A DNA stretch of 64,000 nt from Micavibrio sp. (GTDB lineage Bacteria > Pseudomonadota > Alphaproteobacteria > Micavibrionales > Micavibrionaceae), in the NCBI GenBank assembly GCA_021604545.1, contig BQJE01000001.1:541444-605443 (forward strand), read 5' to 3'. A program made the translations under genes and the position numbers. This document shows, piece by piece, positions 18,295-27,319 of the stretch (positions are counted from its first letter, which is position 1; each line of letters opens with the position of its first letter). The notes under the pieces were generated by a model. The model was not told where the DNA came from and did no database searches. It was given only the letters and a program-made list of their open reading frames with translations.

Positions 18295-19071
18295 ATGACC
18301 CACCCGATTGAAGATCTTATCAAAGTCATGGCTGCCCTGCGCAATCCTGATGGTGGTTGCCCGTGGGATCTGGAGCAGGACTTTAAATCTATCGCACCGT
18401 ATACGATTGAGGAAGCCTATGAGGTGGCCGATGCCATTGAGCGCGAGGATATGGCTGATTTGAGAGAGGAGCTGGGCGACCTCCTCCTTCAGCCGATTTA
18501 CCACGCCCAGATGGCCAGCGAGGACGGCTTGTTTGATATCAACGATGTCATTCGCGACGTCACCGCCAAGATGATCTCCCGCCACCCGCATGTCTTTGGT
18601 GATACGGACGCGCAGACACCCGAAGACGTGAACAAAATATGGGATGAGAAGAAGTCCAAAGAGAAGAGCCGGGATAGCGTTCTTGAGGGTGTGGCGTTGG
18701 GCCTGCCAGCTTTGCTTCGTGCAGAAAAACTGCTGAATAAAGCCGCCAAGGTCGGGTTTGAGTGGGAAAAGCCCGAGGATGTGCTGGATAAATTCGAGGA
18801 AGAACTGGCGGAAATGCGTGAGGCTTTGAAAGATGGCACCATCGCGGAAAAGACGGATGAGCTGGGTGATTTGATGTTTTTGCTGGTCAATTTCGGACGG
18901 ATGCTGGGGATTAATGCCGAAACAGCTCTGAGGGAATGTAATGGTAAATTTGAACGTAGATTCAAAGGATTAGAAAGTTATTTTAAAGTAAAAAATCAAG
19001 ATTTGAAGGATGTTACTCTGAGAGAAATGGAAGCTGGATGGCAGGCGCAGAAACGCAAAGAAACGGACTAG
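18295..19071 (+). CDS. mazG: Nucleoside triphosphate pyrophosphohydrolase
   Basis: Hydrolyses NTPs and dNTPs to monophosphates and pyrophosphate, cleaning the pool and damping stringent signals. The 258-residue protein has two MazG helical repeats. The first holds CPWDLEQDFKSI and EEAYEVADAI with ELGDLLLQ (the EExxE...ExxD metal site), and the second holds KFEEELAEMREAL with DELGDLMFLLVN. It is normal in length for the long MazG form. It follows the methyltransferase by 5 bp and its 3' end overlaps hflX convergently by 4 bp. mazG near hflX and hfq is a common alphaproteobacterial arrangement. Confidence 0.93.
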   Translation: MTHPIEDLIKVMAALRNPDGGCPWDLEQDFKSIAPYTIEEAYEVADAIEREDMADLREELGDLLLQPIYHAQMASEDGLFDINDVIRDVTAKMISRHPHVFGDTDAQTPEDVNKIWDEKKSKEKSRDSVLEGVALGLPALLRAEKLLNKAAKVGFEWEKPEDVLDKFEEELAEMREALKDGTIAEKTDELGDLMFLLVNFGRMLGINAETALRECNGKFERRFKGLESYFKVKNQDLKDVTLREMEAGWQAQKRKETD

Positions 19072-20390
19072 TTCGAGGATTCCTTATATCCGTAGCTCTC
19101 AGTAAACTTCCCTAAATTGGCGGTATCCATATTGACTTGTACTTCTATGCCCTCTTCCCCATCGCAACGCTTAATCACCTCCGCGTGATCGTAAAGCCAT
19201 GAGAGCGCCTTGCCGTCTGTGGGTTTCAGGGTAAAGGATACCAGCTTGCGTTTGCGGTTCATAATGTCCGTGATTTGTTCCAGAAAGCCATCAACCCCCT
19301 CCTCCGTTTGGGCAGAAATTGCAGCTATTTGATTGCTAAACTGAGCTTTTCGTTCCATATCCACCCGTTGATCATCTTCAAGAAGGTCAATTTTGTTATA
19401 AACCTCGATAATGCGATCACTTTCTTCGTATTCGATGCCAAGATCTTCCAATATCTCGATGACATCCTTTCTTTGTGCCTCATAATCATGCCTAGACGCA
19501 TCAATCACATGAACAATCACATCGGCATAGCGCACCTGTTCCAGCGTGGCCTGAAAGGCTTCAATCAAGTGCGTCGGCAGGTCTGAGATAAATCCAACCG
19601 TGTCGGATAAAATGGCTTTCTGCCCATTGGGGAGTTTCACCTGACGCATTGTCGGGTCAAGCGTCGCAAACAATAGATCCCTGGCAAAGACCTTTGCGCC
19701 GGTGAGATGGTTAAACAGCGTCGATTTGCCGGCATTGGTATAGCCCACCAACGCCACCACCGGAAACGGCACACGTTCGCGGCTTTTACGCCCCAGATCA
19801 CGTGTACGTCTTACTGTTTCCAGCTCTTTCTTGAGCTTTGTAAGCTTTTGACTGATCAGGCGGCGATCAATCTCGATCTGGCGTTCCCCTGGCCCGCCCA
19901 TGAACCCGGCGCCTCCGCGTTGGCGTTCAAGGTGGGTCCAGGACCGCACAAGACGCGAGCGTTGATATTGAAGCGCGGCCAGATCGACCTGGATACGGCC
20001 CTCTTTAGTTTGTGCTCTGGCGCCGAATATCTCAAGAATAAGCCCGGTACGGTCAATAACCTTGGCGTGCCATTCTTTTTCAAGATTGCGCTGCTGTACG
20101 GGCGACAATGTATGATTAACAATAATGATATCAGGCTTAGATTGTTTGATTTCATCGGCAATATCTTGCCGCACCCCTTTGCCAAAAAAGGAACCCGCCT
20201 GAATTTTGGTAAGTTTAACGACGCGGGTCCAGCCAACATCGAGCTCGATGGCATGTGCCAGTCCTTCGGCTTCACTTGTGATATCTTGGGTATTCCGTCT
20301 TCCGCTGATCTTGCCAGACAGAACGGGATGGATAATACAGGCTTTAATCTTGTTCCTCGCCGCCCGGAGCTTTGCCGTCGCCTTCTTCAT
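19068..20390 (-). CDS. hflX: Ribosome-associated GTPase HflX
   Basis: Splits stalled or stress-hibernating 70S ribosomes. The 440-residue protein has the N-terminal HflX domain (ending [15 protein letters not shown] with its coiled helix) and a GTPase domain with G1 GYTNAGKST, switch [10 protein letters not shown]3 DTVGF and G4 NKID. It starts at an ATG inside the hfq 3' end (47-base overlap). Conserved sequence begins only at about residue 17 (KACIIHPVL), so the exact start is less certain than the identity. The C-terminus is short. Confidence 0.94.
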   Translation of the reverse strand: MKKATAKLRAARNKIKACIIHPVLSGKISGRRNTQDITSEAEGLAHAIELDVGWTRVVKLTKIQAGSFFGKGVRQDIADEIKQSKPDIIIVNHTLSPVQQRNLEKEWHAKVIDRTGLILEIFGARAQTKEGRIQVDLAALQYQRSRLVRSWTHLERQRGGAGFMGGPGERQIEIDRRLISQKLTKLKKELETVRRTRDLGRKSRERVPFPVVALVGYTNAGKSTLFNHLTGAKVFARDLLFATLDPTMRQVKLPNGQKAILSDTVGFISDLPTHLIEAFQATLEQVRYADVIVHVIDASRHDYEAQRKDVIEILEDLGIEYEESDRIIEVYNKIDLLEDDQRVDMERKAQFSNQIAAISAQTEEGVDGFLEQITDIMNRKRKLVSFTLKPTDGKALSWLYDHAEVIKRCDGEEGIEVQVNMDTANLGKFTESYGYKESSN

Positions 20391-20610
20391 CGTGAAGGTT
20401 CAGAGGCCCACCCGGCATAATCGTAGAAATCGCATGCTTATAAACAAGCTGTATATGCGATTCACGACGCAGGAGCAGGCAGAAATTATCAAACCAGGTG
20501 ACAACACCCTGTAATTTGACTCCGTTCACCAGAAAAACTGTCACGGACATTTTTTCTTTGCGGATTTTATTGAGAAAAACGTCTTGTACGTTTTGAATTT
20601 TATCGGCCAT
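20344..20610 (-). CDS. hfq: RNA chaperone Hfq
   Basis: Hexameric Sm-like protein that pairs small RNAs with mRNAs. 88 residues: the Sm1 region [31 protein letters not shown], split across [10 protein letters not shown], and the Sm2 signature [10 protein letters not shown], which is the bacterial YKHAI box. A short acidic tail (HDEEGDG...EEQD) replaces the long tail of enterobacterial Hfq. The ribosome site AAGGAAATT precedes the ATG. The distal half overlaps the start of hflX, so the two are translationally linked. Confidence 0.97.
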   Translation of the reverse strand: MADKIQNVQDVFLNKIRKEKMSVTVFLVNGVKLQGVVTWFDNFCLLLRRESHIQLVYKHAISTIMPGGPLNLHDEEGDGKAPGGEEQD

Positions 20611-20669
20611 TTTTTAATTTCCTTATATTTATTTAAAGCCCTTAATTGCCTTGTTTTACCCCATTTTTC

Positions 20670-21329
20670 TCAGTTTGCAACAAAAAACCCGCGCAATTCA
20701 TGACAATTTCTGACCACGAGGGCCGGTTTATAGGTTTCAATCAAACTGGCGTCTTTGTCCTTATGCTGAAGGAAAACACAGGGGCATCCTGTTTCCTGCG
20801 CACATTTGAGGTCAGTTTCCGTATCTCCAACATACCAAATATCAGACAGACCAAACTTCACCCGGCCTCTTTCTATCGCTAGCAAGAGCGGATCTGCTGC
20901 TGGTTTATCATTCTCTGCATCCCCTGCTCCAATAATCGAAACAAAGTGCTCCTGCCATCCAAAATGTTTAATTTCCTCACGGATGAAGTCACCTTTTTTA
21001 TTGCTGACGGCACCCATAGGAATATTTCTGGCGGCAATAGCAGTTAAAAGCTCTCCTGCTCCTGGCATTGGCTCAAGTTGCGTGTGGTTTTCCATGACAT
21101 ACGCCTCAAAGAGTTCCTTTGCTCTTTCGCCTTCATCACCGTAAATTTCACGGTAGAGAAGTTCACGCGGCATGCCAAAATAACCATTAAATTGCTCTTG
21201 TGTTAGGTCAGGGAGTCCAATGGCATTGCGGACATGACTATGGGCACCGCGCAGGAATACAAAACTATCCGCCAGCGTTCCATCCCAGTCAAAGAAAACG
21301 GCTTTAGGCGGTTTTAATGCAGATCCCAT
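20670..21329 (-). CDS. HAD-superfamily phosphatase, phosphoglycolate-phosphatase-like
   Basis: A 219-residue HAD hydrolase. Motif I is FFDWDGTLADS with a helical cap domain following, motif II is AVSNKKG, and motif III/IV is IWYVGDTETDLKCAQETG. This resembles Gph/PpaX-type phosphatases acting on small phosphorylated metabolites. It overlaps the murI stop by 16 bases and is cotranscribed with it. Substrate identity cannot be read from sequence; phosphoglycolate is the usual guess. Confidence 0.82.
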   Translation of the reverse strand: MGSALKPPKAVFFDWDGTLADSFVFLRGAHSHVRNAIGLPDLTQEQFNGYFGMPRELLYREIYGDEGERAKELFEAYVMENHTQLEPMPGAGELLTAIAARNIPMGAVSNKKGDFIREEIKHFGWQEHFVSIIGAGDAENDKPAADPLLLAIERGRVKFGLSDIWYVGDTETDLKCAQETGCPCVFLQHKDKDASLIETYKPALVVRNCHELRGFFVAN

Positions 21330-22123
21330 ATATTGGCTTTTCCGATAAAGATTTCTTTGTTGTAAATAAAACGTGCACTGCGCTGATAGGCGTCTGTTAC
21401 ATCGGTTACAAAAAACTCTTGTATACCGGACCTCCCCAATGCTTCCGAAATTTCCGGATGGCGCTTCAAATATTCCTCGAGTTTTTGGGGAATAATTTCA
21501 TCCTGTGATAACAAAATAAGATCATCGCCGACTTCTTTTCTGATCAAGCTTTTTAAAAACGGGTAATGTGTGCATCCAAGTATCAAAGATTGAATTTTTT
21601 GAGCCATTAATGGTTGAAGATACGTCCTGATAATGGGCCCTATCCACTCCATGCCATCATTTTCAATAAGCGGCACCAGCAGAGGCGTAGCCTTAGGATA
21701 GATGGCAACTTTAGGGTTTATTCTTTGAAGTTCTTCTTCATAGATATCCGACTGGATAATGTAATTTGTTGCTATCAGGCCAATTTTCTCATGACCCAGT
21801 TCAACAGCCGCCTCGAGTGTTGGCACCACAACTCCGAGTATTCTTCGGTCTGGATAGCGCCCTGGCAAATATTCTTGTTGTAACCTACGAAGCGCTGCGG
21901 CGCTGCCTGTATTGCAGGCCATGATAACAAGATTGCAACCTTGCGAAAACAGAAAATCTACACCTCTATAACAGTATTCGTAAATTGCTTCTTCTGATCT
22001 GTTGCCGTAAGGAACGTGCAATGTGTCACCCAAATAAATCATATCAAGTGACGGCATATGAGCTTTGATAGATTTTGCAACCAGCAAACCACCCAAACCT
22101 GAATCAAATATTCCTAGCTTCAT
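21314..22123 (-). CDS. murI: Glutamate racemase
   Basis: Makes D-glutamate for peptidoglycan. The 269-residue protein has both catalytic cysteines (MACNTGSAAAL and LGCTHYPFL), the aspartate in IFDSGLGG and the LGDTLHVPYGNRS loop. Cytoplasmic, cofactor-independent. It sits between trkA (9 bp upstream) and the HAD phosphatase (overlapping), inserted in the trkA-hfq interval where many relatives have other genes. No activator insertion like that of the enterobacterial enzyme is evident. Confidence 0.94.
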   Translation of the reverse strand: MKLGIFDSGLGGLLVAKSIKAHMPSLDMIYLGDTLHVPYGNRSEEAIYEYCYRGVDFLFSQGCNLVIMACNTGSAAALRRLQQEYLPGRYPDRRILGVVVPTLEAAVELGHEKIGLIATNYIIQSDIYEEELQRINPKVAIYPKATPLLVPLIENDGMEWIGPIIRTYLQPLMAQKIQSLILGCTHYPFLKSLIRKEVGDDLILLSQDEIIPQKLEEYLKRHPEISEALGRSGIQEFFVTDVTDAYQRSARFIYNKEIFIGKANIWDLH

Positions 22124-22132
22124 TGGATTCCT

Positions 22133-23509
22133 CTAAAATAGATCAACTTGAACAGAAAACATTTTTTCTACATGCTGCACTTGTTCCCTGGACGCCAGAA
22201 TAACAACCAGATCATCAGGCTTAATAACCGTTTCCGGACCTGGCATTATTACCTCATCTTCTCTAACAACGGCCCCTATTATAACATCTTGCGGTAAATT
22301 TAATTCTTTTATAGAGCTGTTGGCAATACTAGATGTTTCTGAAACTTCAGCTTCTACAACTTCTGCAAAACCGTCGCGTAGATTGTGAAGGCCCTTGATC
22401 CTTCCCCGCCTAACATGTTGCATAATTGTCGCAACAATTGTTGCTTTGGGCAGAACCATAGCATCAATGCCCAGCGGGCCAACAAGTGGTGTATAAACCT
22501 CATTGTTCACCAACGTAATCACACGTTGGCAACCATATTGCTTGGCTAGAAGCGAGCCCAAAATATTGCTTTCGTCGTCATTGGTGACTGCAACATAAGT
22601 TTCAACATTTTCGATTGAAGCCTCCTCAAGTATCTCTTTGTCCAGACCATTTCCTTTTAAAATTATAACATCTTCAAGCTGCTCACTTAAATAGCGCGCG
22701 CGTGGGCCGCTTTTTTCAATCATCTTAATCTGGACACCTCTGTTTCTTTCGCGAAGCATATTTGCCAGACCAAGGCCAATGTTACCTCCACCGGTTATAA
22801 CAATTTTTCGCGCTTCTTTCTCCTCATGACCGAAAGCGGCCAGAACTCGTTGCAAGTGCTGTGTATCAGTAACAAAATAGGCCTCGTCGCCAACCATGAG
22901 TTGTTCGTCATCGTCAGGAATAATAGGCTTGTTGTTTCGCAGGATAGATATCACCTTAAAAGATAGATCGGAAAATAAATTAGACAGGTGGGCCAAGGGT
23001 GTATTGATAACTGGACAATCTTCCTGACATATAACACCGACCATATGCGCCTTGCCATCAGCCAATGTATTTACAAAAGTAGTGCCTGGAACTGATAGTC
23101 GTTGATAAATATCATTGGCAATAACAAGTTCGGGTGAAATAATAACATCGATTGGCATATGAGAGCGGCTGAACAAGTTAGACCAAGCTGGATCCAGATA
23201 GGATTGCTCACGGATGCGCGCAATTTTCTTGGGAATGCTAAATAAAGAATGGCCGATCTGGCAAGCCACCATATTGACCTCATCAGACATAGTGACAGCA
23301 ATAATCATATCCGCATCATTAGCGCCAGCGGCTTTTAATGTGTCAGGGTTTGAGGCGTAGCCAACGACACCGTTTACATCAAGGTCATCATTGATTTGCG
23401 AGATAAGGGCGGCGTCGACATCAATGATCGTCACGTCATTATCTTCGCGAGAAAGATAATTGGCGATGTTATATCCGACTTGACCGGCACCACAGATAAT
23501 GACACGCAT
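22133..23509 (-). CDS. trkA: Trk potassium uptake regulatory protein TrkA
   Basis: Peripheral NAD-binding subunit gating the TrkH potassium channel. The 458 residues form two RCK repeats: MRVIICGAGQVGYNIANYL with IDVDAALI (first Rossmann domain) and KIVITGGGNIGLGLANML (second), each followed by a TrkA_C domain (for example GAVVREDEVIMPGPETVI). It lies 4 bp after ntrX, the conserved ntrY-ntrX-trkA arrangement. No trkH is in the window. Confidence 0.95.
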   Translation of the reverse strand: MRVIICGAGQVGYNIANYLSREDNDVTIIDVDAALISQINDDLDVNGVVGYASNPDTLKAAGANDADMIIAVTMSDEVNMVACQIGHSLFSIPKKIARIREQSYLDPAWSNLFSRSHMPIDVIISPELVIANDIYQRLSVPGTTFVNTLADGKAHMVGVICQEDCPVINTPLAHLSNLFSDLSFKVISILRNNKPIIPDDDEQLMVGDEAYFVTDTQHLQRVLAAFGHEEKEARKIVITGGGNIGLGLANMLRERNRGVQIKMIEKSGPRARYLSEQLEDVIILKGNGLDKEILEEASIENVETYVAVTNDDESNILGSLLAKQYGCQRVITLVNNEVYTPLVGPLGIDAMVLPKATIVATIMQHVRRGRIKGLHNLRDGFAEVVEAEVSETSSIANSSIKELNLPQDVIIGAVVREDEVIMPGPETVIKPDDLVVILASREQVQHVEKMFSVQVDLF

Positions 23510-23513
23510 TTTT

Positions 23514-24917
23514 TTAAGCTTTCTTGCGTTTATCGTTTTCCTGTTTCGTCTCTTCCCGCTCAGTCGTCAAAATTTGTAGAGATTTGAGTTTCCTGTGAAA
23601 GGCAGAACGCTCCATCCCTATAAATTCTGCTGTTTTTGAAATGTTACCGTCGAAACGGTTCACCTGAGAAAGAAGATAGTTACGCTCAAATACCTCACGG
23701 GCCTCGCGCAGTGGCAAGTCCGTGAAACCAGTATTAGGGCCAGAGTTTAGCACAGGAGAGGCCATTTTACTAATCTCCGGCGGTAAATCTGCGGGCTTAA
23801 TATCTTCACTGGCATCAGGGCCACTCATAATCATGACCCACTCGATGACATTGCGCAGTTGACGTACGTTACCGGGCCACTCATAGCCCTGCATAACAGA
23901 CAGGGCTTTCCTCGAGAATGTGCGTTGTGACAGGCCGGACTGCCTGGAAATAACACCTGCAAAATATTCTACAAGGGACGGAATATCGCTCAAATGATCC
24001 CGCAGGGGTGGAATGGCAATCGGCACAACATTGAGGCGGTAATATAAGTCCTGTCGGAAGGTTTCGTCTTTAACGGCCTGTTCCAAATCACGATTAGTTG
24101 AAGCGATAATGCGCACATCAACCTCTATAAATTTGCTCCCTCCAGGTCTCTGGAATTTTTGTTCTTGCAGAACACGGACAATCTTACCCTGCGTTTCCAG
24201 CGGCATGTCAGACACTTCGTCAAGCAAAAGTGTGCCGCTATCTGCCTGCTCCAGCAGTCCAAGTGCCCCGCCTTCAACACCGAACAACTCAGCCTCAAAC
24301 CGGTCTGGGTGTAGAGTTGCGCAATTTAAAGCAAGGAAGGGCTGATCCGCTCTATCTGAAAATTTATGAATGATGCGTGATATTAAATCTTTTCCTGTGC
24401 CTGGCTCCCCTGTTAGCAAGATACGGCTGTTTGTCGGCGCTGCCTTGTCAAGCATTTGCTTGAAAGCCTCCATTTGAGGTGACTCTGCAATGAAGTCAAG
24501 CGCCTCACCGGATTTTTGTCTGAGTTGCTCGTTCTCACGTTTGAGCGAGGCCGTCTCTAGCGCTCGCTTAATCATGAGAAGCAATCTGTCAGATTTAAAT
24601 GGTTTTTCAATGAAATCGTAAGCACCTTGTTTGATCGCCGAGACAGCGGTTTCAATTGTGCCGTGACCACTGATCATCAGGACCGGTAAAGCCGGGTCAT
24701 CAACCTTGACCTTGTCCAGCATTTCCATGCCATCATGTTCGCTACCCTGCAACCAGATATCGAGCACAATCAAGTCAGGCGATTTTTCTGCGATCGCCTC
24801 GTAAGCATCCTGAGCGTTAGCGGCGAGGCGCGTTTGATACCCCTCATCCTCCAGAATTCCCTGGATCAGGTTTCTAATATCAGCTTCATCATCAACGATT
24901 AAAATATCAGCGCTCAT
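23514..24917 (-). CDS. ntrX: NtrX response regulator, AAA+ domain without the GAFTGA loop
   Basis: 467 residues: receiver domain (ILIVDDEAD, phosphoacceptor D53 in VLDIW, lysine in EKPFKSD), AAA+ domain (Walker A GEPGTGKD, Walker B-like GTLLLDEVSDMP) and a Fis-type helix-turn-helix (GNISKTAEFIGMERSAFHRKL). Compared with NtrC, the sigma-54 contact loop ELFGHEKGAFTGA...RFEQADGG is replaced by ELFGVEGGALGLLEQADSG, about eight residues shorter and lacking GAFTGA. It is therefore unlikely to open sigma-54 promoters directly and may act as a repressor or with sigma-70. ATGA overlap with ntrY indicates coupled translation with its kinase. Confidence 0.93.
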   Translation of the reverse strand: MSADILIVDDEADIRNLIQGILEDEGYQTRLAANAQDAYEAIAEKSPDLIVLDIWLQGSEHDGMEMLDKVKVDDPALPVLMISGHGTIETAVSAIKQGAYDFIEKPFKSDRLLLMIKRALETASLKRENEQLRQKSGEALDFIAESPQMEAFKQMLDKAAPTNSRILLTGEPGTGKDLISRIIHKFSDRADQPFLALNCATLHPDRFEAELFGVEGGALGLLEQADSGTLLLDEVSDMPLETQGKIVRVLQEQKFQRPGGSKFIEVDVRIIASTNRDLEQAVKDETFRQDLYYRLNVVPIAIPPLRDHLSDIPSLVEYFAGVISRQSGLSQRTFSRKALSVMQGYEWPGNVRQLRNVIEWVMIMSGPDASEDIKPADLPPEISKMASPVLNSGPNTGFTDLPLREAREVFERNYLLSQVNRFDGNISKTAEFIGMERSAFHRKLKSLQILTTEREETKQENDKRKKA

Positions 24918-27208
24918 GCTGCCCTTGCCTTTCCGCCGTGATTGCGCGGAAGCACCAGAACGACACTTGCGCCACCCCTATCCTGCCACCCTTTAAGAGA
25001 TTGCAGCCAATCCGGCGTACTCAAAACCAATCGACCGCCATGGTCTTCCATGATCTTTTTAACAATCGCTAGGCCTAACCCGGTTCCTTTTGGCTTGTGC
25101 GTCACGTAAGGCTCACTCAGACGCGCAGCATCTTCATTTTTCGGCAAGCCGAGGCCATTATCGGTTATCACAATCGCAATTTCATCATCGCCATCAGTTG
25201 ATAGCAAAATATCAATATGGCCCGGCGTTGGTTTCTTATTCTTGCCTTTGTCTTGCTCATATCTGGATTCAATTGAATCAACAGCGTTCTGAACAATGTT
25301 GGTGACGGCTTGTCTGATTTGCTGAGCATCGAAGCTGGTTAATACAGAATCTTTTTCCGTTCCGATCAAATTGAACCTGATATCCAGGTGCGCCTGTTGC
25401 TGTAGAACAAGCGCATCGCGGATATGCACACCAAGATCGTCCTCCTGCATCACAGGCTCAGGCATGCGGGCAAAAGAGGAGAACTCATTAACCATGTGGC
25501 CGATATCACCAACATGTTTGATGATCGTTTCCGTGCATTGCTCAAAGGTCTCCGGATCATCTTTGATTTGACCTAGATATTTACGTTTAAGACGTTCCGC
25601 CGATAATTGAATGGGCGTGAGTGGGTTTTTAATCTCATGAGCAATGCGTCGCGCCACATCAGCCCACGCGGCTTTCCGCTGTGCTGATTGCAATTCGGTG
25701 ATGTCATCAAAAGTAATAATCGCGCCCTTGTCTTCTTCGCCGATTAATTCAATTGCCACACGCACCAGAAGAGAGCGCTTCACCCCCTCTTTTTCGCCGG
25801 CAGTAATTTCCGCCTGAGTAATTTTTCCGGGGCGGCTATGGGCTTGTTTGAGAATACCTTTGAATTCCGGCATAATTTTAACAATATTTTTGCCTGTTAA
25901 TTCGCTTGCATTGCGCCCCAAAAGTTCAACGGCCGAGTTGTTGGCAACATTGATTTTGTTTTTTTCATCCACCCCTAAAACGCCGGAGGATACGCCAGCC
26001 AGAACTGTTTCTGTGAACCGGCGCCTTTGGTCCAGCTGGCGGTTGGCCTGAATAAGCTCGCCTTGCTGTTCTTGAATTTGCTTAGTCATGCGATTGAAAG
26101 AGCGAGCGAGATAATCGAATTCCTCCAGCATTTCATGTTCAGGCACACGGGCTGTTAAATCCCCTGCCCGCACACGGTCGGAGGTTGTGATAAGCGTACT
26201 GATTGGTGTGACAAGCTTGCGTGCCAGAATAAGGCCGTACCATATAGCGGCTAGCAAAAGCAGCAAACCGACCACCACAAAAATCATCGTGACTGTAATC
26301 TGGAGACCGGAATAGCGGGTCTGGAGATCGGCATAATCCTCGACAGCTTTACGCGTTGCCGCCAAATGCGAAAGCACCTGCGGATCTACAGTGCGACCGA
26401 CAAATAAATATGTATCGGCAAAACTGCGGAGCTTGACCAGTGCACGGATACGGTCGTCATTGCCGCCGGTCATCAAAACCACTTCACCGCCAGCCGCTTC
26501 TCCAATGGCATAGGAAGGTGCTTCTTCAAACTCCAACATAAAACTAAGCCCTGCCCGGGCCAGAACACGTCCATCAGCATTAAAGACAATAGCTTCGGAC
26601 AAATTGCGCAACACCGATTGTGTCTGCATAATTTGTTCAAACGCCTTGTTGTTGCTGATGATCAACGTGGCCTGGCGATCAAGGTCATTGGCCATGGCCA
26701 GGGTATCGGCCTTAATGACTTGTTGATGCTCCTCCAAATAAGCTTGTGCAACAGCCTGCGATTCATTGACGGCTGTCTGAACCCGATTGCTAAACCATGT
26801 CTGGACACCAAAATGAAAGAAGAAGGCGGAGAAGACCGTCATAATAATAACCGGTACCGCAGCCATTACACTGAAGGTGTAAACCAGTCGAACATGAAGG
26901 CGAGAACCTGCTAGTTTTCTTTTTCGGCCACTCCAGAGACTAACGAGGCGCTTGGCTATTAACCCTACCAGAGAGAGTAAAATTATAAGGTCGAGATTAA
27001 GGAGCCAGATCACCATGCCGGGATCGTCTCCAAAAGGCGGCGTGTCCGTCAGAGCGGCATAGGTCGCAAAGCCACTAACAATAGCGGCCAGCGCCAGCGC
27101 ACCGGCCAGACGGTTTTGCCAGACCCGGCTGCGTCGTCCACGACTTTTCATGCGCTTATGAAGCAAAAACGGTAGCTTCATGGGCATATGGTCAGAGATG
27201 AAGCTCAA
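24914..27208 (-). CDS. ntrY: NtrY membrane sensor histidine kinase
   Basis: A 764-residue kinase. N-terminal hydrophobic segments are followed by a periplasmic sensing region of about 160 residues, a further membrane helix (LQITVTMIFVVVGLLLLLAA), HAMP (LVTPISTLITTSDRVRAGDL), PAS (VLAGVSSGVLGVDEKNKI), and HisKA with the phosphoacceptor histidine in RRIAHEIKNPLTPIQLSAE (about residue 520). The HATPase has N box IVQNAVDS, ITDNGLGLP and GTGLGLAIV. The start is a TTG at 27206-27208 with GGAG five bases upstream; an ATG at 27185 is the alternative. It partners NtrX in nitrogen and redox-related regulation. ntrB and ntrC are not next to it here. Confidence 0.93.
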   Translation of the reverse strand: MSFISDHMPMKLPFLLHKRMKSRGRRSRVWQNRLAGALALAAIVSGFATYAALTDTPPFGDDPGMVIWLLNLDLIILLSLVGLIAKRLVSLWSGRKRKLAGSRLHVRLVYTFSVMAAVPVIIMTVFSAFFFHFGVQTWFSNRVQTAVNESQAVAQAYLEEHQQVIKADTLAMANDLDRQATLIISNNKAFEQIMQTQSVLRNLSEAIVFNADGRVLARAGLSFMLEFEEAPSYAIGEAAGGEVVLMTGGNDDRIRALVKLRSFADTYLFVGRTVDPQVLSHLAATRKAVEDYADLQTRYSGLQITVTMIFVVVGLLLLLAAIWYGLILARKLVTPISTLITTSDRVRAGDLTARVPEHEMLEEFDYLARSFNRMTKQIQEQQGELIQANRQLDQRRRFTETVLAGVSSGVLGVDEKNKINVANNSAVELLGRNASELTGKNIVKIMPEFKGILKQAHSRPGKITQAEITAGEKEGVKRSLLVRVAIELIGEEDKGAIITFDDITELQSAQRKAAWADVARRIAHEIKNPLTPIQLSAERLKRKYLGQIKDDPETFEQCTETIIKHVGDIGHMVNEFSSFARMPEPVMQEDDLGVHIRDALVLQQQAHLDIRFNLIGTEKDSVLTSFDAQQIRQAVTNIVQNAVDSIESRYEQDKGKNKKPTPGHIDILLSTDGDDEIAIVITDNGLGLPKNEDAARLSEPYVTHKPKGTGLGLAIVKKIMEDHGGRLVLSTPDWLQSLKGWQDRGGASVVLVLPRNHGGKARAA

Positions 27209-27238
27209 AATCGCTCCTCATGTTTTGGAACATCGCGA

Positions 27239-27267
27239 TTGACGCCACGCCCCGATCAAAATAAGTA
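27239..27267 (+). promoter_or_regulatory. Candidate sigma-70 promoter for ispDF
   Basis: TTGACG (27239-27244), a 17-base spacer and TAAGTA (27262-27267), about 50 bases before the chosen ispDF start. It is followed by the short self-complementary AGTATACT and a nearby copy of CATACT. The match is moderate and the call rests on position and spacing. Confidence 0.4.
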
Positions 27268-27319
27268 TACTCAAAGCATACTAGGGGCTTTCTACACTTT
27301 TAGGCCCCAAAAATCAACT

